Shown: positions 11,995 through 24,627 of the stretch, piece by piece
Numbering within the stretch: position 1 is the first letter of the stretch
Layout of the letters: every line of letters starts with the position of its first letter
Assembly: GCA_030272155.1 (NCBI GenBank)
Contig: CP126201.1
Span: forward strand, 3,322,501 to 3,386,500
Length of the DNA stretch: 64,000 bases
Reading direction: 5' to 3'
Origin: Tetradesmus obliquus
Taxonomy: Eukaryota; Chlorophyta; Chlorophyceae; Sphaeropleales; Scenedesmaceae
Made by a program: the position numbers and the translations under genes
Notes under the pieces: generated by a model
Told to the model about the DNA's origin: nothing
Database searches by the model: none
What the model saw: only the letters and a program-made list of their open reading frames with translations

Positions 11995-13036
11995 ATGCCG
12001 CTTAGTATGCAGGAGCCCAGCCACGTGACAGCTCGACTTGAAAAGCTGACAGTACTGCTGCTGTATGTGTACCCGCCTGCACAGAGCTACCTGACGAATG
12101 ACCGGTGTGTGGACTCGGTTTACAAAGCCATACTAGCCAGGGCATGTGCAGAGCCACAGAGGTACGGCTCAGCAGCTGCTGTAGGGCCTGCTGTGCTGCA
12201 GGATGCGCAGCAGCGAGGACCGTGCTCTGCCTGCCTGCTTTTCCTAACCCTTTGTGTTGTGTGCTGCAGCGAGGCTGTCATCGCCAAATGCATTGCACTG
12301 ATCAAGCAGTATGTCACAAGGTATGCGGCTTCTTGAGTACACCAGCAGCTGAAGCAGCCTGCTGCAACAGTGCAGCAGAGACAGTACAGCAGCTGCATCA
12401 CCAAACTGATGCAGTGGGGTCAGCACACCAACAGACGCAACATTCAGCACACCCGCAGCATCATGCAAGCGCTTATGTTGAAGCGTTTATGCTTGCAGGC
12501 ACACGCCATCAGCGCCTGTGCTGGAGGCCATTGCTGCTGCCTGCCAGCGGCTGGCTGGATTGCTGCCGCCAGAATCAGGTAACACACCCGCTGGCACACA
12601 CGAGCATGGACCAGGCAGCACAAAAGCAAGTTAGCATTGCGGCAACTGCTGGTGCAGTTATAATTGCTGCTGTTGTAATGTGACAGTTGTCAGTGTGCAT
12701 GGTTGCAGCAGCAGCAAGAGCAGCACGCGCGGCAGGACAGCAGTAACAGCAGCAGCAGCAGGGCTATGGCATACGGTGGTCACTGCCTCAAACTGTTCTT
12801 TTGTTGCTGCTGTGCCTGTTACTGCGCACTGCCTGCTGCTTGCAGGGCTGCAGAAGAGCCTGGTGTACCTGGAGAGCAGCGTGGCGCGGCTTGCAGGAAG
12901 CACGCTGGCTTGCAGGAGGGCGGCACAGCAGCAGGCACAGGCCAGGTACAGCTGCTGCAGCAGCAGGGCCACGGCAACAGCAGAGCATGCAGCAGCAAAG
13001 CATGCAGTGGCAACTTTCCTAGAAATTTAAGAAAAG

Positions 13037-13068
<32 letters not shown>

Positions 13069-13434
13069 TGGACTCCAAGTCAGCAGGCGTGGTGCATGCA
13101 GGCAGGCTCCGCAGCAGCATGGTGGCATGCGGGCGCGGCTGCTGCAGGATGTGTAACTGCATGGCCCGTGTTGGTAGCTGACTACACTTCTTGTATGTAT
13201 GCTGTGCTGTGTCTGGTCTCTGGTGTTGCTGCTGCTGCTGCTGTGTGTGTCCTGCAGGCCTGGCAGCAGCAGCTTGCTGCGGCCCTGGCTGCATGCAGCA
13301 GTCAATGGCGAGCTGGGCCGCAAGCCAGGCGGCAGCGTGCACAGCAGCAACGCCTCCGAGGAGCAGCTGGGAGCAGCAGCAGCAGCAGCAGCTAGGGCAG
13401 CAGCAGGCAGCCCAGCCAAGGGCTCACTGGAGGC

Positions 13435-13468
<34 letters not shown>

Positions 13469-15170
13469 TTGGATGTGCATGATGAGGATGAGGAGGAGGC
13501 GCTAGTGCTGCACCCTGGTGTCAGACTGGTGGATGCTGAGGTGAGAGCTGCTTCGTCTATGAGAGAGAGTGGCAGAGAGAGTCTTGTATTTTTGCGTATC
13601 TGCAAATGTATTTCATCATGTCGTCCGTCTTTGCTGGCTTTCACTGCCCCAGTCACTTGTTCTGGGAAAGCTCTGCACCGGCACTGCCAGCTGCTGCTGG
13701 AAGCTTCTGGTGGGCGCATCTTGCATTCGTGCACGCAGGAGTTCGTGCATTACTGACCCGTCAATTTACTTTTATAGCATATATATGTATATATGCTTGC
13801 CGCTGATAATCAGATCGAGGAGGCAGACCGGAGACAGTCGCAGTGCGCAGTTTCTGAGGTCGAGTTACTCGGGCCTGCAACATTCCATCATGTATCATTC
13901 AACAAGGCACTGGGCTCAAGCGGCAACTCTGTTGCTGCGGCGCAACGACAGAGTGGGACCGGCATGCATTTCAGCGTCTCATGCTGGAGCTCCGCCCTTG
14001 CCTCACCCAGGTGGCCACCTTGCTGACACCACAGACGTCTGCTGATAATGGTAGAATGGCAGCACCTTGCGGTGTGCATCTGGCCAAATATGCTTAGCAG
14101 CAGCAATGGCTGCAAAACCCTGTGACTGTAAAACCAGCAGATCTCTGCTGCATTCAAACACTGACAGCAGCTGCTGCCAGGCAACAAGTGTGCTGCAGCC
14201 AGCATTTGACATGCAGAGAGCCAACTGTAAAACCAGTCACATATGCTGAAGGTAAAACCATAATCAATCTTGTAAATATTCATAAACAGTATGTGGCATG
14301 TTGATTCCCATCAGGTGCAGCAGCAGCAGTCTGCTACCGCTGCTGCTGCCCTTTCCTGTAAGCATTTAATGTAATTAGATTTGATCTCCCTCTGCCCCTG
14401 GCCAGTGCATCTGGCCTGGAGAGAGAGAGAGGGAGAGAGAGAGAGAGAGAGAGAGCAAAGTTGTACTACTGTGCCTATGTTTCTGCAGCTGCTGCCCGTG
14501 CAGCAGCAACTGATACGCATGCAGCAGCAACGGCAGCAGTCGTTACATTGTCTTTAGGGCAGCTGCCACTGGCAGACACATGTACTGGTGCTGGCCATGC
14601 AGAAACGAACCATCATCATCTTGCTCCTGCATCCTTCATTCACCACCTGCTGCTGCTGCACTGCTGTTGCTGCTGCTGTGCAGCCGTGCCTGCCCGAGTG
14701 GACCTTCCAGCCCAGTGCGCTGCAGGCGCTGTGGCTGCAGCCGCCGCCAGGCCTTGGGGGTGATGACCAGGCTGAGCTGGACTGGTCGCTGCTGCTGCCA
14801 CAGTACAGCCCTAGCTTGGTGCCGCTAGTAGAAGGTAAACAAGCAGTGAATATGGCGTATGTTGTGTGTTTGTATGGGTGTGGGACTGGTCGCTGCTGCT
14901 GCCACAGTACAGCCCCAGCCTGGTGCCACTAGTGGAAGGTGAGGCAGCAGCTGCTGCTGCTGCTGCAGCAGCGTTGCTGGTATGGCATATGTGGTGTGTG
15001 TATGTGGGTATGGCACTGGCCGCTGGTGCTTGTATAGCCCTGTCCTGGTGCTATCAGTTAGTGGTGAGCCGGCAGCTGCTCTGAAAACGTGGTGTACAGC
15101 TCAACATGGACAATGTAGTGCGAAGTCAGGTGCCAGTTCATATGCCAGGCGAACAACTACCCGTCTTCCG

Positions 15171-15227
<57 letters not shown>

Positions 15228-15690
15228 AGGCCTGCCAGGCATGGAGGTGCTGCACATGCTCAGCAGCCAGGACATCATCGGCGCAGTCACAGGTAAGCCG
15301 CAGGCACGCGGCCACAAGGCTGCAGCTCAAACCGAATGCATTTGCTGCTTGCCTAGTCAACTGCATATGCTCAGCAGCCAGGACATCATTAGTGCAGTCA
15401 CAGGTGAGCGGCAGGCATTTGGGCAGAACGCACTAGCCGGGCACAGGTTACGACAACACAGCAGCAAGCGGCAGCAGCAGCGATGCCAGCAGCAGCATTG
15501 TGAAAGCGCTGGCGCCTGGGGTAGCGGCAGCAGCAGCAGTGCAGCTGTATGTGTGTGTCTAGGGCAAAAATAAGTAGCTTGCAACCGGTTGTGCTGTAGT
15601 TGTGATGCTGCAGTGCCCTGTTCAAGCCGAATGCATCTCCTGCCTGCCTACCCAACTGCCTGTCTGTTTACCTGCCTGCCGCTCTTTGTG

Positions 15691-15721
<31 letters not shown>

Positions 15722-17223
15722 TGACTTGTGCTGCAGATGCTGACCAGGAGACTCAGCTGCGCCACATGCGGGAGATAGCAGAAGTGCGGCGCATGCAGGG
15801 TGGCGTCACGCCGCAGCTGCTGCAGCAGGCGCTGCAGCAGAGCAGGCTGGGCCGCGCACGGCGGCTCTTCCAGCCTCTGCCATACCTGCAGCAGGAGCAG
15901 GCAGACGTCAGCAGCACAGATGTAGCAGCAATCGTGGAGATTCTCTGCGGCAAGCCGAGCCCTGCCACCCCTTCAGCTATTACAGGCACTGTGGGATTGG
16001 AAGATCCTGCAGTGTACTGGCAGCAGCGGCCAGTGCAGCTGCTGCAGGGCGGCGGCAATCCTCAGCAGCAGCAGCAGCAGCAGGTGCTGCACAGTGACAG
16101 CATCGGCCAGATCGCCAGCTGCATTCTGGTCAAACTCATAGTTGACTTGTGGCTGTCGGCTGGCGGTGCAGTTGCATTCCCGCTGGTGCTGCGGATGCTG
16201 CAGCAGGCGCTGTATCAGCAGCAGCCAGAGCACCGCGCAAACGCCTTCAACATTGTATATAACCTGGCGCTGCATGGATGCATGCTGATGCCAGCTCAGC
16301 AGTCACATCCGTCGTCTCCAATGGCACAGCCAGTCCGGCGGGACGCAGCAGCAGCAGCAGCTGCTGCAGCAGCAGCAGCAGCGCAAGCCGGCACCTCCAG
16401 TCTGCTGCAGCAGCAGCTGCAGCAGCTGAGCCTGCTGCAGCAGCAGCATGGCGCCGCAGGTGCAGCAGCTGGGCTAGGTGACGAACAGTTGAGCTCTGCT
16501 GCTGCTGATGCAGACATGAACCCTAGCCACCAGGGGCAGGGCTCACCTCGCAGCCAAGGAGGCTCCAGTGCACACAGCTACTCTCCATTATCATCCCCCC
16601 GCATACATCTGCCTCAGCAGCTACTGAGCCCGGGTTCGCAGCAACAGCAGCAGTCGGGGTCCAGCACACATCAGCAACAGCAGCAGCAGCAGCACTTTGG
16701 TGGTAGCACATCGCCGCTGCCGTCTCCTACTGGCAGGAGCAGGCTGTCACGCAACGAGCTGCGGATACATGCTGAGCAGCTGCGGCGCAGCAGTGAGCAG
16801 CAGGATCATCCGCCGGGCGCAGCAGCAGCAGCAGCAGCAGCAGCAGCGCATGATGATGCTGAGGCTGCAGGCAGTGATGATGAGCGGGGCTCGCATGGTC
16901 TGTTTGGTGGCAGCAGCAGCAGCAGCAGCAGCGATGGGCTGCTGCCGGTGGAGCTGGCGTGGGAGGCGTGGCTGCAGCAGCTGCTGTACGAGCTGCTGCT
17001 GATGCTGTCAATGGTGAGCGTGTTTTGCGCGTACTTGCTTGATTGTGCACGCATCTGTTGTATGCGAAGGATGTCGTGGTGCATAAGCAGCTGGTGGTGC
17101 AGGTGGTGATGTTCTCACTTCTTGCTTGACAGTCCTTGACCGTGTTTGTCAGCATTTATCAGCACTTTGCTCAACAGCCGCACAAGTGGCAGCACCAGCA
17201 CCAACATGCTGGATCAGCTGTGA

Positions 17224-17278
<55 letters not shown>

Positions 17279-17615
17279 AGGTTGAGGAGCCCTGCGAAGA
17301 GGTGTGGCAGGCAGCTGTGGGCTGTCTGCTGCAGCTCACCACACATGCAGGCCTCTGGGTGGCACCCAGCCTAGCTGTGCTTGCTGCTGCTGCTGCTGCT
17401 GCTGCTCTTGCAGGTTGAGCAGAGCTGCGAGGATGCATGGCTGGTCTTGTTATACAGCTGCAGCTACATCAGTAACATATTCCAAGTTCTGTGCTTTCTG
17501 CTGCCCTTTTTGCAGGTTGAGGAGCCCTGTGAAGAAGTGTGGCAGGCAGCAGTAGGCTGTCTGCTGCAGCTCACCACACATGCCGGCCTCTGGGTGGCAC
17601 CCAGCCTAGCTGTGC

Positions 17616-17672
<57 letters not shown>

Positions 17673-20600
17673 CAGGTTGAGCAGAGCTGCGAGGATGCAC
17701 AACTTGTTTTGTTAGGCAACTTTCAACTACACCAGTACCATAATCCAAGTTCTGTGCCTGCTGCTGCTGCTCTTGCAGGTTGAGGAGCCCTGTGAAGAAG
17801 TGTGGCAGGCAGCAGTAGGCTGTCTGCTGCAGCTCTCCACACACGCAGGCCTCTGGGTGGCACCCAGCCTCGCCGGCCTGCCTCCAGCAGCAGCAGCAGC
17901 ACTGCTGGACGCATGCGTGCGCTTCAATTGGTCAGCAGAGCTGCATTCACACCTCGTGCAGATGGCCGTGAACCTGCTGTATGTTACGGAAGGGCCTGCA
18001 GAGGATGCGCGCAGCAGCAGCAGCCGCGATGAGGATGCAGCAGCAGCAGCAGCAGCAGCGGCGGCTGCTGGTGGTGCTAGCAGGCACAGGCAGCAGGGCA
18101 GTAGTAGTGGTCGCTCGCCAGTGCGAGGGTGGGCAGCAGCAGTATCACCTGTGCGGTCCCCTGGCAGGCGGCAGCAGCAGCAGCGCGGCCACGCGAGAAG
18201 CAGCTTGCAGGAAGATGAGTGTAAAGAAGGTGCATACAGCGATGCGGGCAGCCATAGCAGCAGCAGCAGCGGCAGCGGCGGCCGCATCCGGCGCCGGCGC
18301 GCCAGCGCAGCAGCAGATGCGTCTCCCCGCAGCAACAGCAGCAGCAGATCTGGCTCATTAGTAGAGCAGCAAGCAGCATGTGAAGATGACATCGAGCTGT
18401 ACCTTCCTTGCCAGCTGCATGCTGGGCCTGTAGATGAGCAGCAGCTGTCTGCCTTTGGAGGTCCAGTCAAGCTGCTGCAGCACTTCTGTGCTGCTGCGTC
18501 TGTGGAGGCGCAGCGGACGCTGCTGGTGCCGTTGCTGCAGGTGCTGATGCCTGGTGATGCCTCGGATGCCAGCCAGCTGGCAGTGCTGCAGGCGCTGTGC
18601 AGCGGCGCTAACTGCTTGGCGGCGCTGCAGGTGGGCGGCTGTGCTGTTTGCGGCTGGGCCACAGTGCTCTTCTTATGTTGATGAGCTGCTGAACATATGT
18701 TGTGGCCTCTGCCGCTTGCACATTTTTATCGATATGAGCAGCGCCAGCTGTCAACTGCGCTGCAGGTGGGCTGCTGTGCGGTTTGCCACTGCGCTGCAGT
18801 GCTGTTGTTTTGTTGATGAGCTGCTGAGCACATGGCGTGGCCCCCCTCTGCCAGTTACACGTTGTTATCAGTTGCAGTGCCCCAGCTGTCAGCTGCACGG
18901 CCCAGCTCAGCACAGCACCACGCAGCCCCACCTTCCGTGTCAATGGCAGCTGCTCCTGCCGCTTTTTTGCCTTACCTACCTGCTGCCTGCTTGAATATCT
19001 GTTATGTTATTTGCGCCTGCAGGCCACGCTGTCAGCAGCACAGCCCGGCTGGGCAGACCCAATCCTAGCAGCAGTAACACAGCTGCTAGACAGCCATGAG
19101 CTCGACCTGCAGCTGCTTGCAGCTGTGCTGCTGCGGCTAGAAGACCTAGCAGTTGGGCAGCAGGTGCATGCGGCACGCGAGGTGCTGCCGCTGCAGCAGC
19201 AGCAGGGCTTTGGCAGCAGGCAAGCCAGCAGCAACGGGAATACCCCAGGAGATGCAGCAGGCGATGCAGCAGCGGCAGCAGTGCAGCAGGCATCTATGCC
19301 TCCAGAAGTTGAGGCTGCAATTCAAGTGACGCTGCAGCAGCTTGGAGGACACCTGTCAGCGCAGCAGCAGCAGCGGCCCGGGCCGCAGGGGTCGGCCGGC
19401 AGCGTGGTTTATGTCATGGCGGCCGAGGTTCAGGGGTCTTGGAAGGCGCTTAAAACGCTGTGCTGGTGCGATGATGAGCTTGCGAGGCGCGTGGCGAGGC
19501 ACTGGCTGCAGCACCTGCTGGCACTGACGCTGCAGCAGTCACTCAAGGTGCGGGGCCAAGGCGGATGAAACTGGAGTAGTTTAGAAGCAGCAGGTGTCAT
19601 TGCAGTGCAGAAGTGCGTGTGAGCATGTGCTGCTGCTCCGTGCATGCTCTCGTGCTGGCAGTTCCTGGGGTGATGGTTCCTGCAAAGTGCCAACTGGCCC
19701 TGCATGTCTGCTGCGGTATGCTCAGTCAAGCATGCCTTGCCTCTGCCAGCAGGTAGCATGTCTTTGCTTGATCCTTTGCCAAAGAGCGGTATCCTAAGCA
19801 AGCGTTGGGAAAGCTTAAGATAACAGCCATCTGCTGCCTCTGTTTGCATCGCTTCTAATTGCGTCTGCCAGGGAACCATCCTGCTTCCGCTGCCAGGGGT
19901 AACTCAGCGGACAGTCACAGCACCAGCAACAGCAGCAGCAGCAGGCCCCAGCAGAGGCAGCACTGGCGGCAGCACATCAGCAGCAGCAGCAGCAGCAACA
20001 ACTGCGGCCATCAATGCAGCATGCGACGCATGGGTAGATGTATTGGTGCAGCTCGTCAGTCATTGCCCCAAGGGCCCTGACATGCTTGTGGATGCATTAC
20101 AGCTGCATGTTACATGCTGCAAACTGCAGCTTACAGGTGATAGATCTGACCCAGAGTCCACGCTACAGCCTCTCACCCCATCATCCTCAGCAGCAGCACC
20201 TGCTGCTGCTGCTGCTGCTGCTGCTGAGGCGGCATCGCAAAGCCGCAGCCGGCAGCAGCAGCAGCAGCAGCAGCGTGCAGCTGTTGCGCGCGTATGTGTG
20301 CAGGCGTGGGCGTTTGTGTGCCAGTGGGTCATGCAGGCGAAGACAAGCAGCAGCCAAGTGGCTCTGACACGGCTAGCTGCTATGGCTCAAAGTTTAGTAT
20401 GTGTGCCAGAGGTGCCTGATTGGGTAGATGCATTGGGACCGCTGCCAGCAATTGATGGCGCTGCAGACACAGCAGCAGCAGCAGCAGCAGGAGGTGCTGC
20501 TGCTGCTGCCGGCACCCGCAGCAGCAGGGAAGCAGCACCTCGTGCAGAGCATGCTGGCTTACGTCGCAGCATCAGCAGTGATACAGCAGCAGCTGACCTT

Positions 20601-22989
20601 GCAGCAGCAGCAGGCAATGAAGCAGCAGCATACAAGGGGGTGCCACCTCCGGAGCCTAGCTCAGAGCCATCTTCCCTTGCTGCTTTGTGGGCAGCAGAGG
20701 AAGGCAGGGGCTCTGCTGCTACTGCTGCTGCTGCTGCTGGTCAGGAAGGGGCCTGGGGCCCCGGCGCTGCAGCAGCTGCTGCGTGTGCTGCTGCTGATGC
20801 AGTGTGCTGGCCGCAGGCGTTCCTGCTGGGGCGTGCACTGCTTCCTCAGGTGAGAGCAGCGTGGCTCTTTTGCAGGAAGAATAACACATGTTTGTCCTGC
20901 AGAGTACAATGGGATGTATGCCTGTGAGAACAGTGTGTCGCATGCACATGACGCGTTTTCTGATATGCTGTCACAGCACACTGTCACAGCATATCAGACA
21001 ATGCGTCATGTGCATGCCACACACTGTTCTCACAAGCCCTGCCAGACAACTTGTCTGGTGTGCTGAGGGTGCTGGTGCCTCACTACAGTTGCTGCAAAGC
21101 ATGCTTTTATCTCACTGGCAGTGTCGAACGTTTCCTTCATGCCCACACTGCCTTACCTTAATACCACCAATGTATGCATCGTCAACAACTGCCTGATCGC
21201 TGCCCGCGTCCATCTGGTGCTCTGGTGGCCTGCGCCTTCCTTGCAGCAAATGGCACAAAGTGCTGTCAGGAGCGTCCCGGCATGCATGCAAACCCCTGGC
21301 TGCCGGCACCCCATCCTTACATTCAACCCTGTTGCGTGCTCACGTGTTTACAGTCACTCCTTGAGTGTCCTTGAAAACTGCCTGCTGTATTCTGACGCCG
21401 GCAATTTTGCACCGTCCTTGCAGCAAATGGCGCAAGTGCTGTCAGGAGCCTCTTTGGCGCTGCTGCTGGTGCGGCTGCTGCAATGCAAGCAGCCCAGCAG
21501 AGCAGCAGACAGAGGGTTCCATGGAAGGCCCAGCTACTGCCCCCAGCCACCAGCAGCAGCAGCAGCCGCCCAGCCCAACAGCAGCAGCAGCAACCTCAGC
21601 TGGAATGCCACCAGCAGAACACAGCAGCAGCAGCAGCAGCAGTTGGGCAACACAGCAGCAGCAGGCAGTGCTGGCAGCAGCAGCAGCAGCAGCAGCGTGC
21701 TGCCGTGCCCCGTGCTGTACCCTTGGTGTGATGGGCGGCAGGACCTGCAGCTGTCGCTGCTGCTGATGCTGATGAGCAGCTGCAGCAGCGAGGCTGGCAG
21801 CTTTGCCGAGTATGGCTTGGAGGCAGTGACGCAGCAGGTGAGTTGAGCTTTTCAGGTCTAGTCGGGTTGAGTTCAGTTGCGTTTAGTTTAGTTCAGTTTC
21901 CAGCAGCAGCGGGGCGGGCAGCTTTGCTGAGTATGGCTTGGAAGAAGTGACACAGCAGGTGAGTTGAGGTATATTTGAGCTGTTTGTAGTTGAGATGAGT
22001 TGCCAGCAGCAGCGAGGCTGGCAGCTGTGCCGAGTATGGCTTGGAGGCGGTGACGCAGCAGGTGAGTCGAGTGTATCTGAGTTGGTTGAAGGTGGGTTGA
22101 GTTGCCAGCAGCAGCAAGGTGGCAGCTGTGCCGAGTATGGCCTGGAGGCGCAGCAGGTGAGGGGCTGGGCCTAGAAGCCACTGCACAATGTCTTTAAAGC
22201 TCCTGGTGTCCCTCGTCGCTTGGTACGCATCCTGCTCTCTTGTTGAACATCAAGATTTCCAATGAGTCTTTGGCCCCTCTCATGAGGCGAGCATGGCGGT
22301 GTATCTATCTGTTTGCAGGTGCTGTCGCGCTGCCCCGACCCGCGCGCCTGCCAGCTGGCCAGCCAGTTCAGCCTGGAGCACATGATGCGCCTTTCTGCCC
22401 GCTCCCTTTGTCTTCCAACACTTGACATTCAACCTGCTCTGCTTGTTCTTCTGAATCCTTTGACCCCAGGCAATGCGCTTGCCTATTCTCTCCTCCAATG
22501 CTGAAACACGTAAACATGGCACTCCTTCTGAGTTGGCTATGGCTGTGTGCATCTGTTTCATTGCAGGTGCTGTCGCGCTGCCCCGACCCGCGCGCGTGCC
22601 TGCTAGCCAGCCAAATGAAGTATAACTCAACCCGCTTTTGTTTTTAAATATGTGTTTTGCAGGTGCTGTCGCGCTGCCCCGACCCACGCGCCTGCCTGCT
22701 GGCCAGCCAGTTCAGCCTGGAGCACATGATGCGCCACGCGCAGCAGCACTACTGGGCAGCAGTGCGGCAGCTGCTGGCAGCGGCACAGGCAGCAGACGAT
22801 GAGCGGCTGCTGGGCAATCCCTTTCTGCAGCTGGTGACGCTGCTCTCGCAGCAGCAGCAGCAGCAGCAGCAGGGTGGGAATGGGGCGGCCAGTGCGGGTA
22901 CAGCGGGAGGTGTGGCAGGTGGCGGCGGCAGCAGCAGCCGCAGTCCGCTAGGGCTCGGCATGGGGTGGTCGAGTGGGGCTCGTATGTGA
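11995..22989 (+). CDS. Large ARM/HEAT-like protein of land-plant type
   Basis: Secure exons: 12085-12161, 12270-12320, 12499-12578, 12846-12945, 13258-13540, 14684-14834, 15230-15292, 15737-17013, 17779-18630, 19023-19547, 19872-20849, 21424-21837 and 22663-22989. Every junction closes in phase, giving 1725 residues plus an unresolved N-terminus; in-frame ATGs at 11995 or 12007 are possible starts. Helical, conserved-looking blocks (SYLTNDRCVDSVYKAI near the start, LEDPAVYWQQRPVQLL, ILVKLIVDLWL, VWQAAVGCLLQL, and NPFLQLVTLL near the end) are separated by Gln/Ala/Ser repeats. They recall from memory a family of uncharacterised plant proteins of about 1100 residues with ARM-like folds. No catalytic motif or membrane segment is seen. 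Molecular role unknown; a scaffold is inferred. Five or more introns carry partial copies of the adjoining exon. Confidence 0.75.
14422..14456. repeat. (GA)n microsatellite
   Basis: Almost pure GA dinucleotide run in an intron of the ARM-like gene. Confidence 0.85.
14884..15063 (+). repeat. Two donor-type exon echoes (ARM-like gene)
   Basis: The last about 58 nt of exon 14684-14834 (coding DWSLLLPQYSPSLVPLVE) reappear at 14884-14938 and, more worn, at 15012-15063. Each copy is followed by its own GT donor (GTGAG). No acceptor precedes them, so they should be intronic unless used as alternative exons. Confidence 0.8.
15170..15228 (+). repeat. (GCT)n tract ending in a splice acceptor
   Basis: An uninterrupted run of about 18 GCT triplets whose last units form CTGCAG, the acceptor of the exon starting at 15230. 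The microsatellite takes the place of the polypyrimidine tract. Confidence 0.85.
15361..15403 (+). repeat. Donor-type exon echo (ARM-like gene)
   Basis: Copy of the 3' end of exon 15230-15292 (LHMLSSQDII with Ser replacing Gly next) including a GTGAG donor, 110 bp downstream of the original. The downstream intron flank is also similar, which indicates tandem duplication. Confidence 0.8.
15690..15722. repeat. (GCCT)n microsatellite
   Basis: Tetranucleotide run just before the acceptor of exon 15737-17013; it may serve as the pyrimidine-rich tract. Confidence 0.8.
17224..17778 (+). repeat. Acceptor-type exon echoes with (CTG)n acceptors
   Basis: The 5' end of exon 17779-18630 occurs four more times upstream, starting at 17281, 17414, 17516 and 17676. 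The copies at 17281 and 17516 are about 97 nt long, 90% or more like the real exon, and code EEPCEEVWQAAVGCLLQL. Those at 17414 and 17676 are shorter and more diverged. Each sits behind its own pyrimidine tract or CTG run and CAG. All begin GTTGAG, so each junction reads CAG|GT. Confidence 0.85.
20924..21033 (+). ncRNA. Near-perfect 110-nt hairpin, candidate small-RNA precursor
   Basis: Left arm 20924-20976 and right arm 20981-21033 (53 nt each) are reverse complements at 49 of 53 positions, with one of the four differences a G-U pair in RNA, and the loop is only 4 nt. It lies inside an intron of the ARM-like gene, on the sense strand. Such an arm length and pairing suit a microRNA or hairpin-RNA precursor; a fold-back (MITE-like) insertion or a recent inverted duplication are alternatives. 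No flanking target duplication is obvious. Confidence 0.5.
21247..21280 (+). repeat. Acceptor-type exon echo (ARM-like gene)
   Basis: Copy of the start of exon 21424-21837 (CTTGCAG followed by CAAATGGCACAA), 177 bp upstream of the real acceptor. A one-base insertion shifts its frame, so using it would disrupt the protein. Confidence 0.7.
21900..22156 (+). repeat. Three donor-type exon echoes (ARM-like gene)
   Basis: The last about 58 nt of exon 21424-21837 (ending EYGLEAVTQQ) are repeated with donors after 21958, 22061 and 22156, at about 100-120-bp spacing, each followed by GTGAG. Between copies the intron sequence is also related. Confidence 0.85.
22319..22615 (+). repeat. Two acceptor-type exon echoes (ARM-like gene)
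   Basis: The start of the last exon (22663) is copied at 22319 (about 72 nt) and 22567 (about 40 nt), each preceded by TTGCAG. The reading LSRCPDPRAC is intact in all three. Only the third copy continues into the C-terminus. Confidence 0.85.
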
Positions 22990-24627
22990 AGCTGCTGTGT
23001 ATGTGTGCGGGTGTGAAACGGAAATGCTTGCAGTCGCTGATGGGAGTTGCTGTCCGCTCGCGGCGCGCCTCACTCTGTGCTGGTGCTGCGGCATGATAGC
23101 GCAATGATTGGTGTGAGAGGTGCATTGCTGGCCCAGCACTTCTGAATGGTACTCGGCCTTGCGTGCCTGCTTTGGGGTGCAACGTTGCGTGTCAGGGTTT
23201 TGCTGTCAATTTCCGAGGTGGTGTAGCAGACTGTTTGTTTCAGGCCGAGTCATTCGGACCGTTCTGCTGTGACGCTATAATCATGCCGCGCACTGCTGGG
23301 TCCAAGACAGAAGCTTTGTGAATTACAAGGAGCAGAAGACAAACAACACACTGAAAAACACCAGGCGGTTTAAAAAGAATGGCGAAGGCCGCTTGGCATC
23401 CTTCATTGCTGTGAGACGCACAACACTTGGGTTTGAACAAGTTGTTGCTACAGCTCACAGCGTTGTATGCTAAACTGCTGCCGTCAAGACCGCTGCCAAC
23501 AGCAGCACCAGGCAAACCATCGTATCAGCACAACAGGCACACACACAACTATGATGCATGTGGCTGCGGCTGCAGTAGCCAAGTCGGACCAAACGACAGC
23601 AACATGTGCTGTACAGCAGCAAGCCGCACTAGCTTCAGGTTGCAGCCCCTAGAAAGACAGAACCCAGCTGACATAAATGAGTTTTGCCAGAACTCAGTGA
23701 GATGCATACCGCATTGCAAGCATTTGCTGTCTCCTCGCACAGAGCCTATGGACAAAGCACTGCATTGATGCAGATATCAAGCACAATAGCTGCGCAGCAC
23801 ACACGGGTGTGCTGTGGCAGCATGCATCAGGGTTTTGAAGCCCACAAAACTGTGCTGTAATGCAAGCACTAGGGTTATGTACCGAGCACTGCAGAGTAAG
23901 CAGCCTGCTGCTGTGGTGCTACTAAAGCAGCTGCTGAATGCCAGCAAACCAGAGTATACTCACTGCTGACACCCCAAATGAAATGTACGAAATAGTACTC
24001 AATGCTGTGTTCGGAAAATTTGCATGCAGAACTACGCCACAAGGCATGATGGTATTGGTTTAAATGGCTTAGCTGCATTTGTGATGCCACCAACTTGTGT
24101 TTCTGATGCATACGGGATTGTGTTGTTGTGATGCTTGATGCATCCCCTGGTACAAACAGATACCCATGCTGCTGTAACCTTGTAAGCTGCCTTCCACCCA
24201 GCTGCTGGCTGTGCCATATATACTCTCTGCTGAATCAAATGCCAGCATCCGGCAGCTACAGCAGCTGCTACATCAACAACACATACTACCCAGCACACCT
24301 GGACTCGTTCATACCATTCGTTCAAAATGTGAGAGTGCTACACCATTATGCACCGACTTCAGTTGCCATGCGGCAAGTGTGCCGCCTTACGCTGCATCTC
24401 CCGCCACATGCTGCTACAGATGCAGGACCACTCTCCCAGCTGCCTCTGCAGCACAACAACACCCCCTTGCACCTTGCACCTTGCACCTTGCACCTTGCAT
24501 CTCGTATGCCGCCAGCACACCTCCCTGCACCCTGCACAGCTGCAACCCTTATCTCTTTCCCTGGTGGTATTAACAAATAACCATGCTGGTGGTTGCTGCA
24601 GACTTCAAACAGACTTGCAAACCCATC
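22990..24627. other. Intergenic region
   Basis: Convergent 3' flanks of the ARM-like gene (+) and the small secreted gene (-). A short CACCTTG repeat array is at about 24470-24500. No exon that I can support. Confidence 0.45.

Noticed and set aside
12703-13400. Plus-strand Gln/Ser-rich frame spanning several ARM-gene introns
   Set aside because: Direct joining of exons 12499-12578 and 12846-12945 closes in phase and gives better sequence; the long frame comes from CAG repeats.
24465-24500. CACCTTG tandem repeat as a regulatory element
   Set aside because: Short local repeat in an intergenic stretch with no partner site.
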